Under the pieces are notes generated by a model, which worked only from the letters and a program-made list of their open reading frames with translations, was not told where the DNA came from and ran no database searches. Below, piece by piece: positions 44,294 through 52,631 of a stretch of 64,000 nucleotides of DNA. The DNA is taken from assembly GCA_965228265.1 (NCBI GenBank), contig OZ245804.1, positions 186,001-250,000 on the forward strand, written 5' to 3'. A program made the position numbers and the translations under genes. The stretch is from GCA-2732755 sp965228265 (GTDB lineage Bacteria > Planctomycetota > Phycisphaerae > Phycisphaerales > UBA1924). Numbering within the stretch: the stretch's first letter is position 1; every line of letters begins with the position of its first letter.

Positions 44294-47200
44294 TGGACAT
44301 GAATGAGCGAATCACGCCGCGTTCTGACGAGGACGCGACCAGTCAGCTTCCCGCACTCAAGGTGCTGATCAACCTCGGCTGGAAGTACCTGACGCAGGAG
44401 GATGCTTTGTCGCTGCGAGGCGGGAGAACCTCCGAGGTCTTACTCTACGGGGTCCTCGAAGACTGGCTCCGAGAGAACAACCGCATCGAGTATCGCGGCG
44501 AGTCAGTGCCCTTCACCGAGGCCAACATCGCGTCGGCAATCGCCACGCTCCGCGACGAACAAGACGACGGCCTCGTCCGCACAAATGAGAAGCTCTACGA
44601 CCATCTTCTGCTCGGCAAGTCGCTCAAGCAAACGGTGCTCGGAGACAGCAAGAGCTTCCAGCTTAAATACATCGACTGGGATGCTCCCGAGAACAACGTC
44701 TATCACGTGACGGAGGAGTTTGCCGTCGACCGCTCAGGATCGGATAAGACGTACCGCCCGGACTTGGTGCTCTTTGTCAATGGCATCCCTTTGGGCGTCA
44801 TCGAGTGCAAGCGGAGCGATCTCGGGCCCAGCAAACCCGCCCCCGTGATTCAGGCCATCGAACAGCACGTCCGCAATCAGAAGCCCGATGGGATTCCGAA
44901 GCTCTATTGGTACTCACAGGTTATTGGGGCACTCTCGCCTGCCGGTGCTCCTTCTGGAGAGGTAGTCACGGACGAGTACGAGTCCGAAGCCAAGCTCCCC
45001 GCCCGGTACGCGACCACAGGTACACCGAAGAAGTTCTGGGCAAGTTGGCGTGAGTCAGCGATCGTCAACGGTGAGTATGAGGTGGCCGACGCCTCTGTCG
45101 ATGCGGCGGTCAACGATCGGCTCGGCCAAGCCGATGTTGAGCGACTACTTAAGAACCGAACGGCTTCTGTCAAGGCCGACTTTCACGCGGCAGAAGACCA
45201 GGGACGCCTCGCGACCGAGCAGGACCGGCTCCTGTGCCGCGTGTTTTCTCCGGAACGCTTGCTTCGATTGTCGCACCGTTACATCGTGTTTGATGCTGGT
45301 GTGAAGAAGATCGCTCGATACCAGCAGTATTTCTGTGTCGAGAAGATCCGCCGTCGCATTCGTGACCTTGGACCGGATGGGATGCGTCGGGGAGGTGTCG
45401 TCTGGCACACCCAGGGCTCAGGGAAGAGCCTCACGATGGTCATGCTCGCGAAGGCCATCGCAATGGACCGGCACCGGGGCGACCTTCTCGGCGGTGAGGG
45501 GGGTGAGCGAATCGTCTTGGTCACCGACCGAGTCGATCTTGATGACCAGATCTACAAGACATTCAAGCACTGCGGCCTGAAGGCTGTTCAGGCGAATAAA
45601 GGAAGCGATCTGGTCCGGCTTCTCAAGGACACTGAAGCCAAGATCGCGACCACGGTGATTAACAAGTTCGATGCCGCACTCGGCAAAGAACAGATCAGCG
45701 TGGACGATCCCAATGTGATCGTGCTGGTTGACGAGGGGCACAGGACCCAGTTCGGCATTCGTCACTCAACGATGAGACGCGTGCTTCCGAACGCGTGCTA
45801 CATCGGTTTCACCGGTACGCCCGTCCGGCGGAAAGACCGGAGCACTGTTGAGAAGTTTGGCGGCATGATCGACTCGTACACAATCAAGCAAGCTGAGCAG
45901 GACCGGGCGGTGCTGCCGATCGTCTACGAGGGAAGGCACGTCATCAAGGACGTCAACCAGGCCGAGATCGACGATTGGTTCGACAAGTACACCGAGGGCC
46001 TCTCCGATGAGCAGAAGCAGGACCTGCGTCGGAAGGTGAGTACCGAAGACCAGATCATGCAGGCCGACCCGGTCATTCGACGGATTGCCCGCGATGTCTC
46101 GGAGCACTACCGCAACTTCCTGCAGGGGACCGGCCTCAAGGCCCAGCTCGTCGCACCATCGAAGGCTGCTGCGATCCGCTACAAGCACTGGCTCGACGAC
46201 CTGGGCGAAGTTCGTTCCGAGGTCTTGATCTCCCCGCCGGACGACCGAGAGGGCGACGAGGACATCTACAAGCCAAACCGTGAGCTCGTCAATCGATTTT
46301 GGGTCGGCGTGCTGCAGAGATTCGGGACAGATGTTCAGTACGCCAAGCAACTCATCAACTCCTTCAAGCACGGCGACACCGCTGATCCAGAGAGCGATGC
46401 TCCCGAGATCATGATCGTTGTGGACAAGCTCTTGACCGGCTTTGACGCCCCAGAGAACACGGTGCTCTATTTGGGCCGAAAGCTCAGGGAGCACAATCTC
46501 CTGCAGGCCATCGCTCGTGTGAACCGGTTGGCGACCGGCAAAGAGCGTGGATACGTCTTGGACTATCGAGGCGTCCTCGAAGAGCTCGACGATGCGTTCG
46601 CCATGTATTCCCGAGATCCTGATGACCCGGAATCGGCTGACCTTGGCTTCGTTGAATCCCTCGCGAGTATCGACAAGGCATGGGATGACCTCCCTCAGCG
46701 ACACTCTCTATTGTGGGACACGTTCAAGGATCTTGCCGGCAGCCGCGACCGGGAGGCATACGAGCAGCACCTTGCTGACGAAGCCTTGCGAATCCGGTTC
46801 TACGAACGCTACGCCGCCTTCGCTCGGGTGCTCGATGTCGCGTTGTCATCCCACACATTCCTCAACGCGACACCCAATGCGACAGTCGCGAAGTATCGCG
46901 AAGACCTGAAGTTCTTTGGAGAACTGCGGCGTGCGGTGCGGATCCGCTACGCTGAAGTCGTCGACTTCTCTGAGTATGAGCCGAAGATTCGGAAGCTGCT
47001 CGATCAGTACATCAGTGCGAGCGGTGTCGAGAGCATCACCGGAAAGATCGACCTCTACGATCGGGACCAGCGAGCCGCCGCCCTTGAAGCCGCAGGCTCC
47101 GCATCATCGAAGGCTGAAACAATCGCCAGCAACGTGAGCCGGGTACTGGAAGAGCGTGTCCGCGAGGAAGACCCAGCAACATATCGCAGGCTGTCTGCAA

Positions 47201-47595
47201 TGCTCCGGGACATCATGGAGCGGATGCGTACTGGTTGGCTGGCTGCTGCTGAAGCTCTTGCCCAGGTCGAGGATATCGAAAGCGAGGTCATTCGTCCGAC
47301 AGCCGACGACGTGCCCGAGTCACTAAGAGACTCGCGGCTCGGTGCCATCATCTTCCGGAATATCAAAGAAGAGCTCGGCGACGCTAGTGAGCAGGCTGCA
47401 GTGTCGATTGAATCAATCATCCGAAACCGGGCGATTGTTGGGTGGCGGAATAATGTCGACTGTCAGAAGTCGATGCGTCAGGCAATCGATGATTTCCTCT
47501 TTGAGCTTGGTGATGCCGTCGGTGCTACTTGGACTCTCGAAACAATCGACAAAGTAGTTGACATGTCTATTGAGCGGGCGAGGGCTGTTTTGTGA
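44293..47595 (+). CDS. hsdR: Type I restriction endonuclease subunit
   Basis: The protein has 1100 residues. The N-terminal nuclease motif is FVNGIPLGVIECKRSD (E-x-K, ~158-173). The motor follows with Walker A HTQGSGKSLTM (~375), DEGHR box (~480), and helicase motif VI-like HNLLQAIARVNRLATGKERGY (~735). The C-terminal ~250 residues are helical and bind the methylase core in this family. It is coupled to both neighbours: TGATG at its start and GTGA at its end. Confidence 0.96.
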   Translation: MDMNERITPRSDEDATSQLPALKVLINLGWKYLTQEDALSLRGGRTSEVLLYGVLEDWLRENNRIEYRGESVPFTEANIASAIATLRDEQDDGLVRTNEKLYDHLLLGKSLKQTVLGDSKSFQLKYIDWDAPENNVYHVTEEFAVDRSGSDKTYRPDLVLFVNGIPLGVIECKRSDLGPSKPAPVIQAIEQHVRNQKPDGIPKLYWYSQVIGALSPAGAPSGEVVTDEYESEAKLPARYATTGTPKKFWASWRESAIVNGEYEVADASVDAAVNDRLGQADVERLLKNRTASVKADFHAAEDQGRLATEQDRLLCRVFSPERLLRLSHRYIVFDAGVKKIARYQQYFCVEKIRRRIRDLGPDGMRRGGVVWHTQGSGKSLTMVMLAKAIAMDRHRGDLLGGEGGERIVLVTDRVDLDDQIYKTFKHCGLKAVQANKGSDLVRLLKDTEAKIATTVINKFDAALGKEQISVDDPNVIVLVDEGHRTQFGIRHSTMRRVLPNACYIGFTGTPVRRKDRSTVEKFGGMIDSYTIKQAEQDRAVLPIVYEGRHVIKDVNQAEIDDWFDKYTEGLSDEQKQDLRRKVSTEDQIMQADPVIRRIARDVSEHYRNFLQGTGLKAQLVAPSKAAAIRYKHWLDDLGEVRSEVLISPPDDREGDEDIYKPNRELVNRFWVGVLQRFGTDVQYAKQLINSFKHGDTADPESDAPEIMIVVDKLLTGFDAPENTVLYLGRKLREHNLLQAIARVNRLATGKERGYVLDYRGVLEELDDAFAMYSRDPDDPESADLGFVESLASIDKAWDDLPQRHSLLWDTFKDLAGSRDREAYEQHLADEALRIRFYERYAAFARVLDVALSSHTFLNATPNATVAKYREDLKFFGELRRAVRIRYAEVVDFSEYEPKIRKLLDQYISASGVESITGKIDLYDRDQRAAALEAAGSASSKAETIASNVSRVLEERVREEDPATYRRLSAMLRDIMERMRTGWLAAAEALAQVEDIESEVIRPTADDVPESLRDSRLGAIIFRNIKEELGDASEQAAVSIESIIRNRAIVGWRNNVDCQKSMRQAIDDFLFELGDAVGATWTLETIDKVVDMSIERARAVL

Positions 47596-48323
47596 CTGGA
47601 GAGCCCAAGCAACGAAGCATCATGGTTGGCTCGGAGAAACTTCCGTACGTGGTTGTTCGGACATCCGGTAACTCAGCTCGACTCGTCGTTGCTCCCTCTG
47701 GAGCCGTCGAGGCCAGGGTGCCGGACGGCCGCTCCGACAAATCTATCGAACAGTTCGTCCGCAGCAAGGCACGGTGGATCATCCGGCAGCAAGACTACTT
47801 CGCGTCATTTAGGCCACGTGATCCACGGCGTCAGTATGTCAGTGGCGAGACCATTCGGTACCTGGGGCGTCAGTACCGACTGAAGGTCAGCCCGTCGGAA
47901 CAGCAATCCGCGAAGTTGCTCGGAAAGCACCTTGTCGTCGGGATCCAAGCGGGCAGCGACAGTGGTGAAGTACGACGCATTGTCCTCGATTGGTATCGCG
48001 TGCGTGCGGCCGAGGTGTTTCGCCAGCAAGCAGACAACCTGCACGAGAGGCTGGCGGCACACGGCGTTGGTGAGGCACAGATCAGCGTGCGTTGGATGAC
48101 ACGACGCTGGGGCAGTTGCACACCGACAAATCAGATCATTTTGAATCCGCTTCTCGTGATCAATCCAATTGACTGCGTCGCATATGTCGTCGCCCACGAG
48201 TTGTGTCACCTCAAGGTGCCAAACCATGGGGACGCGTTCTACCAACTGCTCTCGACAGTCATGCCAGACTGGCGGAAGCGACGCGAACGACTTGGGCGGT
48301 CAGGGGCTCACCTTGACCTTTGA
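47592..48323 (+). CDS. YgjP/SprT-like zinc metallopeptidase
   Basis: The protein has 243 residues. The zinc motif HELCHLKVPNH is at ~200-210, preceded by RWMTRRWGSCTPTNQIILNPLL, which together define the YgjP/DUF45 family. The GTG start at 47592 overlaps hsdR by 4 nt. This family often lies next to hsdR genes. It could process the restriction complex or a phage protein, but no substrate is known. Confidence 0.9.
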   Translation: MTGEPKQRSIMVGSEKLPYVVVRTSGNSARLVVAPSGAVEARVPDGRSDKSIEQFVRSKARWIIRQQDYFASFRPRDPRRQYVSGETIRYLGRQYRLKVSPSEQQSAKLLGKHLVVGIQAGSDSGEVRRIVLDWYRVRAAEVFRQQADNLHERLAAHGVGEAQISVRWMTRRWGSCTPTNQIILNPLLVINPIDCVAYVVAHELCHLKVPNHGDAFYQLLSTVMPDWRKRRERLGRSGAHLDL

Positions 48324-48435
48324 GCTCAACGACCTGCAGCATCGACGAATCCAGCTAGCCCAAGGCGGGCTTCTGGTCATTTCGAGGGGTCGTTCCCGGG
48401 AGTTTGCAACCGTATCGAGTCAGCAGATGAAGCTG

Positions 48436-48681
48436 TCACGCCGCAGGTCCGGTTGATCGCCACGCTTCGGCGAGGAAGCCGGCGACACCTCTCCCCGCGT
48501 CCGTCAGCCGCCAAGTCTGCCCCGACTTCCGCTCGATGAGCCCCTGCTTAGAGAGCATCCCTGTGATCCGCTTCCAGCCGGGTCGCCCCGTGGGCGTCGT
48601 TTTTGCTGGATTTTGCCACGGCAGTCTCTTGTAGTACCGGTCTGCGATCTGCCAGGTCCATTTCCGCTCCCGCAGCATCAC
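48436..48681 (-). CDS. Small winged-helix-like protein, possibly 5'-truncated
   Basis: The ORF has 81 codons. GMLSKQGLIERKSGQTWRLTDAGRGVAGFLAEAWR has the shape of a winged-helix wing. The open frame continues ~45 nt upstream without a start codon, and no ribosome site precedes the GTG at 48681, so this may be the end of a broken gene. It may once have been a regulator of the island. Confidence 0.4.
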   Translation of the reverse strand: MMLRERKWTWQIADRYYKRLPWQNPAKTTPTGRPGWKRITGMLSKQGLIERKSGQTWRLTDAGRGVAGFLAEAWRSTGPAA

Positions 48682-48749
48682 GATCAGCGTGAGGTCAGCG
48701 GCGAGTGCCCACGCGGGCGACGCCTAGGAGCCATCCCACTCTCGCTTGA

Positions 48750-49061
48750 TTAACCGGCGTCGTACTTTGGGGCGATGTCTTCATGGTGAACGCCCACGCC
48801 GTCGATGACGACGAGCGGCGGGCGGAACAAGACATCGTCCGAGGTGACCGAGTTGCCAGGGTCAAACACCGCATCGAGGCCTTCGTCGTCAATGAGCTTG
48901 AGGAACCTCTCCACCTCCTCGTCGGTCATCTTCTTGGCAGGGTAGTGAGCGGCCCGGCTCGGACGGACCATCGGTCCTCGCTTCGGCCGCGGTCGCCGCG
49001 GGGCGAGCGGCTTCGAAGGCTTCAGGTCCACGGTCGTCGGATTGCCCATGAGCTGCATCAA
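48750..49061 (-). CDS. Small protein of unknown function
   Basis: The protein has 103 residues, with a basic Pro/Arg-rich N-terminal part and an acidic C-terminal part (MTDEEVERFLKLIDDEGLDAVFDPG). The acidic part resembles short antitoxin-like or DUF-type helices, but I cannot assign it. In-frame ATGs at 49061, 49058 and 49049 are possible starts. It lies 37 nt past the tRNA-like gene on the same strand. Confidence 0.45.
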   Translation of the reverse strand: MMQLMGNPTTVDLKPSKPLAPRRPRPKRGPMVRPSRAAHYPAKKMTDEEVERFLKLIDDEGLDAVFDPGNSVTSDDVLFRPPLVVIDGVGVHHEDIAPKYDAG

Positions 49062-49098
49062 CCGGCTGCACGGTCTCCTGAGCGCGGGGCCGGTTCAA

Positions 49099-49208
49099 TA
49101 GGTCGGACGGGACTCGAAACCGCACGAGGTTTCCCCCACGACCTTGTCGGTGGCACCCAGCAGGTGCCACCGGGAAAAACCGCGCGTCTGCCATTCCGCC
49201 ACCGACCC
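49099..49208 (-). tRNA. Leu-type tRNA-like gene with enlarged anticodon/variable region (atypical)
   Basis: The 5' strand GGGTCGG pairs fully with the 3' strand CCGACCT (one G-T), the discriminator is A, and the D-arm (TGGCGGAATGGCAGACGCGC) is that of bacterial tRNA-Leu. The T-loop TTCGAGT is intact but its closing pair is T53-C61. Between D- and T-arms are 58 nt, not the usual ~33. They form a 10-bp hairpin (CGGTGGCACC/GGTGCCACCG) inside an outer GGTTTTTCC/GGGGGAAACC stem. No normal 7-nt Leu anticodon loop is seen. It may be a tRNA interrupted by a small insertion, a tRNA mimic or a decaying gene. Confidence 0.6.
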
Positions 49209-49347
49209 GAAGCTACAGCCCGGACAGTTCACTTTGAACCGCCGGAGCAACAGATGTTCTGTATGGAACCGGCGCGGAACCGAGCACCGTGGCACCCTAA
49301 CGGTTCGGGCTCTGTCCACGAAATACGGCCCTCACGGGCCGTGAAAA

Positions 49348-49368
49348 TACCCCCCGAAGAACTCGAAC
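49348..49368 (-). repeat. tRNA 3' fragment (att-like site, right)
   Basis: This 21-bp T-arm/acceptor piece matches 30006-30026 except at one base. It marks the right side of the defence island. The surrounding gap 49209-49664 holds this, a short ORF and nothing else I recognise. Confidence 0.65.
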
Positions 49369-49442
49369 AAGGGCGTGTTTTACCGAGAAATACGCCTGTT
49401 TGTGATACAGGCGGCATCAAATCCGGCAGCATCCAGGCCCCC

Positions 49443-49583
49443 TTGGTAGCTCAGTCCCGAGCTGAAACCACTTCATTATCGCCTGATCCAGAGTTGGCGG
49501 CGGAAGTCGCGGCATGGGCCGATCTGCCCGCGGCGATCCGGGCGGGGATTCTGGCCATGATCGAGGCGAGCTATCCGCAGTGA
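49443..49583 (+). CDS. Short ORF of unknown function next to right tRNA fragment
   Basis: This ORF has ~46 codons from a TTG. The end, DPELAAEVAAWADLPAAIRAGILAMIEA, is an amphipathic pattern of the kind seen in short ORFs by integration sites in related genomes (from memory). Its position matches the short ORF at 30112. It may be a relic of a mobile element gene. Confidence 0.3.
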   Translation: MVAQSRAETTSLSPDPELAAEVAAWADLPAAIRAGILAMIEASYPQ

Positions 49584-49664
49584 AGACTCTGACCGCTCTC
49601 ACCGGTTGAATTCGGAATGATAGTGCTCCAGGTGCCAAACTTACTTCGCAGGTATCAGTGACTT

Positions 49665-50684
49665 TCAAGTGAACACCGAGACAGTCGTCAGATCACCCTC
49701 ACCGACTTTCTGGTGAACCCGGTGGTGCCCGAATGATGCGATCACCTGAGCATTCGTCATTGCGTGGTCGCTGAGTGAACCAGTGAGGAACGCCCCACCG
49801 CCGGCAAGGGCGAGCGGCAACATCAGCTGGTCGGCCAGATGCTCCCAGACGGGGACGCCAGCGGCGAGGTATTTCTGGACCTCCTTCGCCGCGTTAGACG
49901 CGACTCGCTCGGCGGAAACGCCGCGCTCCCCGAAGCCCGTGAATACCTCGGTGATGTCCTCCCGCTGAACGATGAGGCTCAGGGTGTTGCCGGGGCCGGC
50001 GCTCTCCTGAACCTGCTCGATCTGGAGACAGTCATCCTCCCAGCCGAGCATCGTGTTGATCGTGTTCAGCTCGCGCTTGGCGATTGCTCCATCGAGAGCG
50101 GCGATCGTGGCGACTGCTCGGCGCGCGACAACCGGTCTCACCTCGACGAGTTCAATCGGTGACAGGCGCTCGGCCGGTTCAATGTCGACGCGGATCTGCC
50201 CGCCGCCACCGGGGTAGAAGCCGTGGCGGTCGAGATGGATGCGGACCCTCGGCCCCATCCGTTCCAAGAGCGGAAGAAACGCATGAGTAAGATAGGTAAC
50301 ACTTGGCGCAAACAAGTTGTGTGTCCCGCCTGTGATGGTGAGCGTTGAGGGTTCCTTTGCAAGCATGAGCGCCGGAAGCACGGTCTGTAGGACGAGCGTT
50401 GTGCTTCCCGCTGTGCCGATCGCAAAGCTGTACACCCCACCGCGAACGGGACCAGGTCTGAACTCAAGGGCAATCGATCCGATCTCGGCGCCGATAGCGC
50501 TGGCGCCGCACACCTCTGCCGCAGCGAGCGTGGAGGTCAGATGCTGCCGAAGCAAGCCCGGCTTTGGCCGATTGACGCGGATGTTCTCGATGCGAAAGGG
50601 TTGGCCCGTGACCATGGACAGGGCGAGAGCAGTCCGCAGGATCTGCCCGCCGCCCTCGCCCTGGCTGCCGTCGATCTTAATCAT
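49665..50684 (-). CDS. rtcA: RNA 3'-terminal phosphate cyclase
   Basis: The protein has 339 residues and converts RNA 3'-phosphate to a 2',3'-cyclic phosphate using ATP. The N-terminal GSQGEGGGQILRTALALS block and the later HGFYPGGGGQIRV are hallmarks. The AMP-accepting histidine is expected in SDHAMTN near residue 309. It overlaps rtcB by 8 nt and is the last gene of the leftward RNA-repair operon. Confidence 0.95.
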   Translation of the reverse strand: MIKIDGSQGEGGGQILRTALALSMVTGQPFRIENIRVNRPKPGLLRQHLTSTLAAAEVCGASAIGAEIGSIALEFRPGPVRGGVYSFAIGTAGSTTLVLQTVLPALMLAKEPSTLTITGGTHNLFAPSVTYLTHAFLPLLERMGPRVRIHLDRHGFYPGGGGQIRVDIEPAERLSPIELVEVRPVVARRAVATIAALDGAIAKRELNTINTMLGWEDDCLQIEQVQESAGPGNTLSLIVQREDITEVFTGFGERGVSAERVASNAAKEVQKYLAAGVPVWEHLADQLMLPLALAGGGAFLTGSLSDHAMTNAQVIASFGHHRVHQKVGEGDLTTVSVFT

Positions 50685-52173
50685 CGGCCTTGTCCCCGTC
50701 CTTGATCACGAAGCGTGCTTCGAGGCGTGCAATCTCGGTCGCGAGATCTGCTTCCTCGACGGAGCGCAGCACCTCGTCGAAGTCCTTGTACGCCGCGGGA
50801 GCCTCATCGATCGGATAGTTCCGGCAATTCGTGAGGATGTCACGCTCCTTGAATGACGCGTCGATCGCGCCCTGGTCGAGCGCCTTGGCGGCGGCTCGGC
50901 GACCGAGCGCTCGGCCTGCGCCGTGATTCACGCTGTAGCACGACTTGACGGCACCCTCGTTTGCGACCATGACGGACGAGCCCGCCTGCGGATTGCCCGG
51001 GAGAAGAATGGGGTGGCCCGTCTTCTCGAATAGTGTGCCCTTGAGCGCGTGGTGGCCCCCGGGAAACGCGCGAGTCGCGCCCTTGCGGTGCACCCAGTGC
51101 GGCTTGTTGTCCAATATCTCCTGGCGCGCGATGTTATGGCTGATGAAATACACCAGGCGACCCGTCACGCCAGGCAGAACCTCCTGAAATGCTTCGAGCA
51201 CGAGCGCGTTGATGAGAAGATGGTTCACGGTCGCGAAGTTGGCACCGAGCGCCATGTCGTCAAGGTAGGCATTGGCTTGGTCGCTCCCCAGCGGCGCGTG
51301 CACGAGCTGGCGATCGTTGCCCGGCAGCGGGATGCCCCAGGTCGCAAAGTGCTGCTCAAGTGACTTGAACTGACTTGACGCGAGATCGTGCCCGAGACCG
51401 CGTGAGCCGCAGTGCGAGAGGAACGCCACGCCACCATCGCGGAGACCGAAGACTTCGGCAGCTTGGTGCGCACGCTCGCCCTCGCGGACGCGCACGACCT
51501 CGCACTCGCCGAAGTGGTTGCCCCCGCCGTAGGAGCCGAGCTGGCGGATCTTGCCCGGGAGCTTGTTGCGGAATCGGCCCTCCTGCTTGAGGAATTCAAG
51601 GCGTGCAAGAAGGCCCTCGGTCGAGCCTTCGTGCGCGAAGTGGGCGCTGTCTTCGCAGCGGTCGGCCCATTCGGGCGGGATACCGAGTTCATTGCACACA
51701 CCGGCGGACGCGCCCTCGGTAATCACGCGCTCGCCGATTGCGTCATCAACGAGACGCGACTTGGATGCATGGCGCTGGCCTCGGCCTGCGCCGGTAGGCG
51801 TGCGCTCGCAGATGGCATCAATGATCGCCCGGCGCGTGCGTACATCACGGACAGCGTCCTCGTCGATGTCGATCGCAAGAAGACTCATCGAACACTTGAT
51901 GTCGACACCGACGGGGCCGGGGTAGATATGCGTTGGGCTTGCCATGACGCAGCCGACCGGGGTGCCGTAGCCCACGTGCGCGTCCGGGTTGAGCACAAGG
52001 TGCGACACACCCGGCGCGGTGGCGGAATTGATGGCCTGCTGGATGCACTGCTCGTCGAACGTCTCGCGGATAGCGGGAGTTCCGATGACGGTGACGGGCT
52101 TCTGGTTGGTCGGGAGCGGCAGCATCGCGGTAGCCTCGCCGGTCTCGATGAATGGATTTGTTGACTCGGACAT
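50677..52173 (-). CDS. rtcB: RNA-splicing ligase
   Basis: From the ATG at 52173 (GGAG upstream) the protein has 498 residues. RtcB joins RNA 2',3'-cyclic phosphate and 5'-OH ends with GTP and Mn, as in repair of cleaved tRNA. Metal and guanylate motifs are visible: DAHVGYGTPVGCVMA, DIKCSMSL (Cys ligand), YGGGNHFGE, SHCGSRGLGHD, and HGAGR with the guanylated histidine. A longer ORF to 52272 only adds unconserved sequence. It lies 60 bp past the tRNA array on the same strand. Confidence 0.96.
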   Translation of the reverse strand: MSESTNPFIETGEATAMLPLPTNQKPVTVIGTPAIRETFDEQCIQQAINSATAPGVSHLVLNPDAHVGYGTPVGCVMASPTHIYPGPVGVDIKCSMSLLAIDIDEDAVRDVRTRRAIIDAICERTPTGAGRGQRHASKSRLVDDAIGERVITEGASAGVCNELGIPPEWADRCEDSAHFAHEGSTEGLLARLEFLKQEGRFRNKLPGKIRQLGSYGGGNHFGECEVVRVREGERAHQAAEVFGLRDGGVAFLSHCGSRGLGHDLASSQFKSLEQHFATWGIPLPGNDRQLVHAPLGSDQANAYLDDMALGANFATVNHLLINALVLEAFQEVLPGVTGRLVYFISHNIARQEILDNKPHWVHRKGATRAFPGGHHALKGTLFEKTGHPILLPGNPQAGSSVMVANEGAVKSCYSVNHGAGRALGRRAAAKALDQGAIDASFKERDILTNCRNYPIDEAPAAYKDFDEVLRSVEEADLATEIARLEARFVIKDGDKADD

Positions 52174-52232
52174 GATTGATCTCCGTACAGAGTGGAGTGC
52201 TACAGGAATGGAAATTGATGATACTGAACAAG

Positions 52233-52307
52233 GGTGAACGAAGGGGCTCGAACTCTCAACCCCCGGGCTCACAACCCGGTGCTCTGCCCAATTGAGCTAC
52301 GCTCACC
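52233..52307 (-). tRNA. tRNA-His (GUG)
   Basis: It has 75 nt including an encoded G-1 opposite C73, the identity element of bacterial tRNA-His. The acceptor is fully paired, the anticodon loop is TTGTGAG and the T-loop is TTCGAGC. It is last of four tRNAs between slipin and rtcB. Confidence 0.95.
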
Positions 52308-52319
52308 ATCGCAACGAAA

Positions 52320-52395
52320 CAGCCTCGGCAGGACTCGAACCTGCGACCCCCGCATTCGTAGTGCGGCGCTCTGATTCCGACTGAGCTACGAGGCT
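52320..52395 (-). tRNA. tRNA-Arg (ACG)
   Basis: It has 76 nt. The acceptor AGCCTCG/CGAGGCT is perfectly paired, the anticodon loop CTACGAA gives ACG (normally deaminated to ICG), the T-arm is GCAGG/CCTGC and the discriminator is G. Confidence 0.95.
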
Positions 52396-52412
52396 TCGAA
52401 CTTGTTTGTCAA

Positions 52413-52486
52413 TCTGGGTGAGAGGACTCGAACCTCTGGCCTCGTGCTTCCAAGGCACGCGCTCTGCCAAGCTGAGCTACACCCAG
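52413..52486 (-). tRNA. tRNA-Pro (UGG)
   Basis: It has 74 nt. The acceptor CTGGGTG/CACCCAG is perfectly paired, the anticodon loop CTTGGAA gives UGG, the T-arm is AGAGG/CCTCT and the discriminator is A. Confidence 0.9.
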
Positions 52487-52512
52487 TCGATTGCTTTCGT
52501 TCACGAATCGAA

Positions 52513-52586
52513 TAGCTCCGGCAGGAGTCGAACCTGCAACGAACGGTTTCTAAGACCGCCGCCTCTACCAATTGGGCTACGGAGCC
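52513..52586 (-). tRNA. tRNA with anticodon UAG (Leu) on a short-variable-loop body
   Basis: It has 74 nt. The acceptor GGCTCCG/CGGAGCT has one G-T pair, the anticodon stem is GCGGT/ACCGT with loop CTTAGAA (UAG, which reads CUA), the T-arm is GCAGG/CCTGC and the discriminator is A. The variable loop is only 5 nt, whereas bacterial tRNA-Leu normally has a long variable arm. It is a structurally sound tRNA, but its identity is uncertain. Confidence 0.8.
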
Positions 52587-52599
52587 GAGTCTTTGAATC

Positions 52600-52627
52600 G
52601 TGACCGCACGCTTTCGCGCGGGGTCAC
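52600..52627 (-). promoter_or_regulatory. Hairpin between slipin gene and tRNA array
   Basis: GTGACC and GGTCAC flank an inner GC-rich hairpin, located 5-32 nt past the slipin stop and 14 nt before the first tRNA. There is no T-tract, so it may be a processing or RNA-stability element, not a terminator. Confidence 0.45.
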
Positions 52628-52631
52628 GGGG

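Noticed and set aside
30006..49368. Intact integrative element with integrase
   Set aside because: No tyrosine or serine recombinase, transposase or relaxase is present between the tRNA fragments.
49441..49464. TTGGTAGCTCAG-like D-arm on the plus strand
   Set aside because: It resembles the 5' half of a tRNA, but no acceptor or anticodon arm follows, and a match this short can arise by chance.
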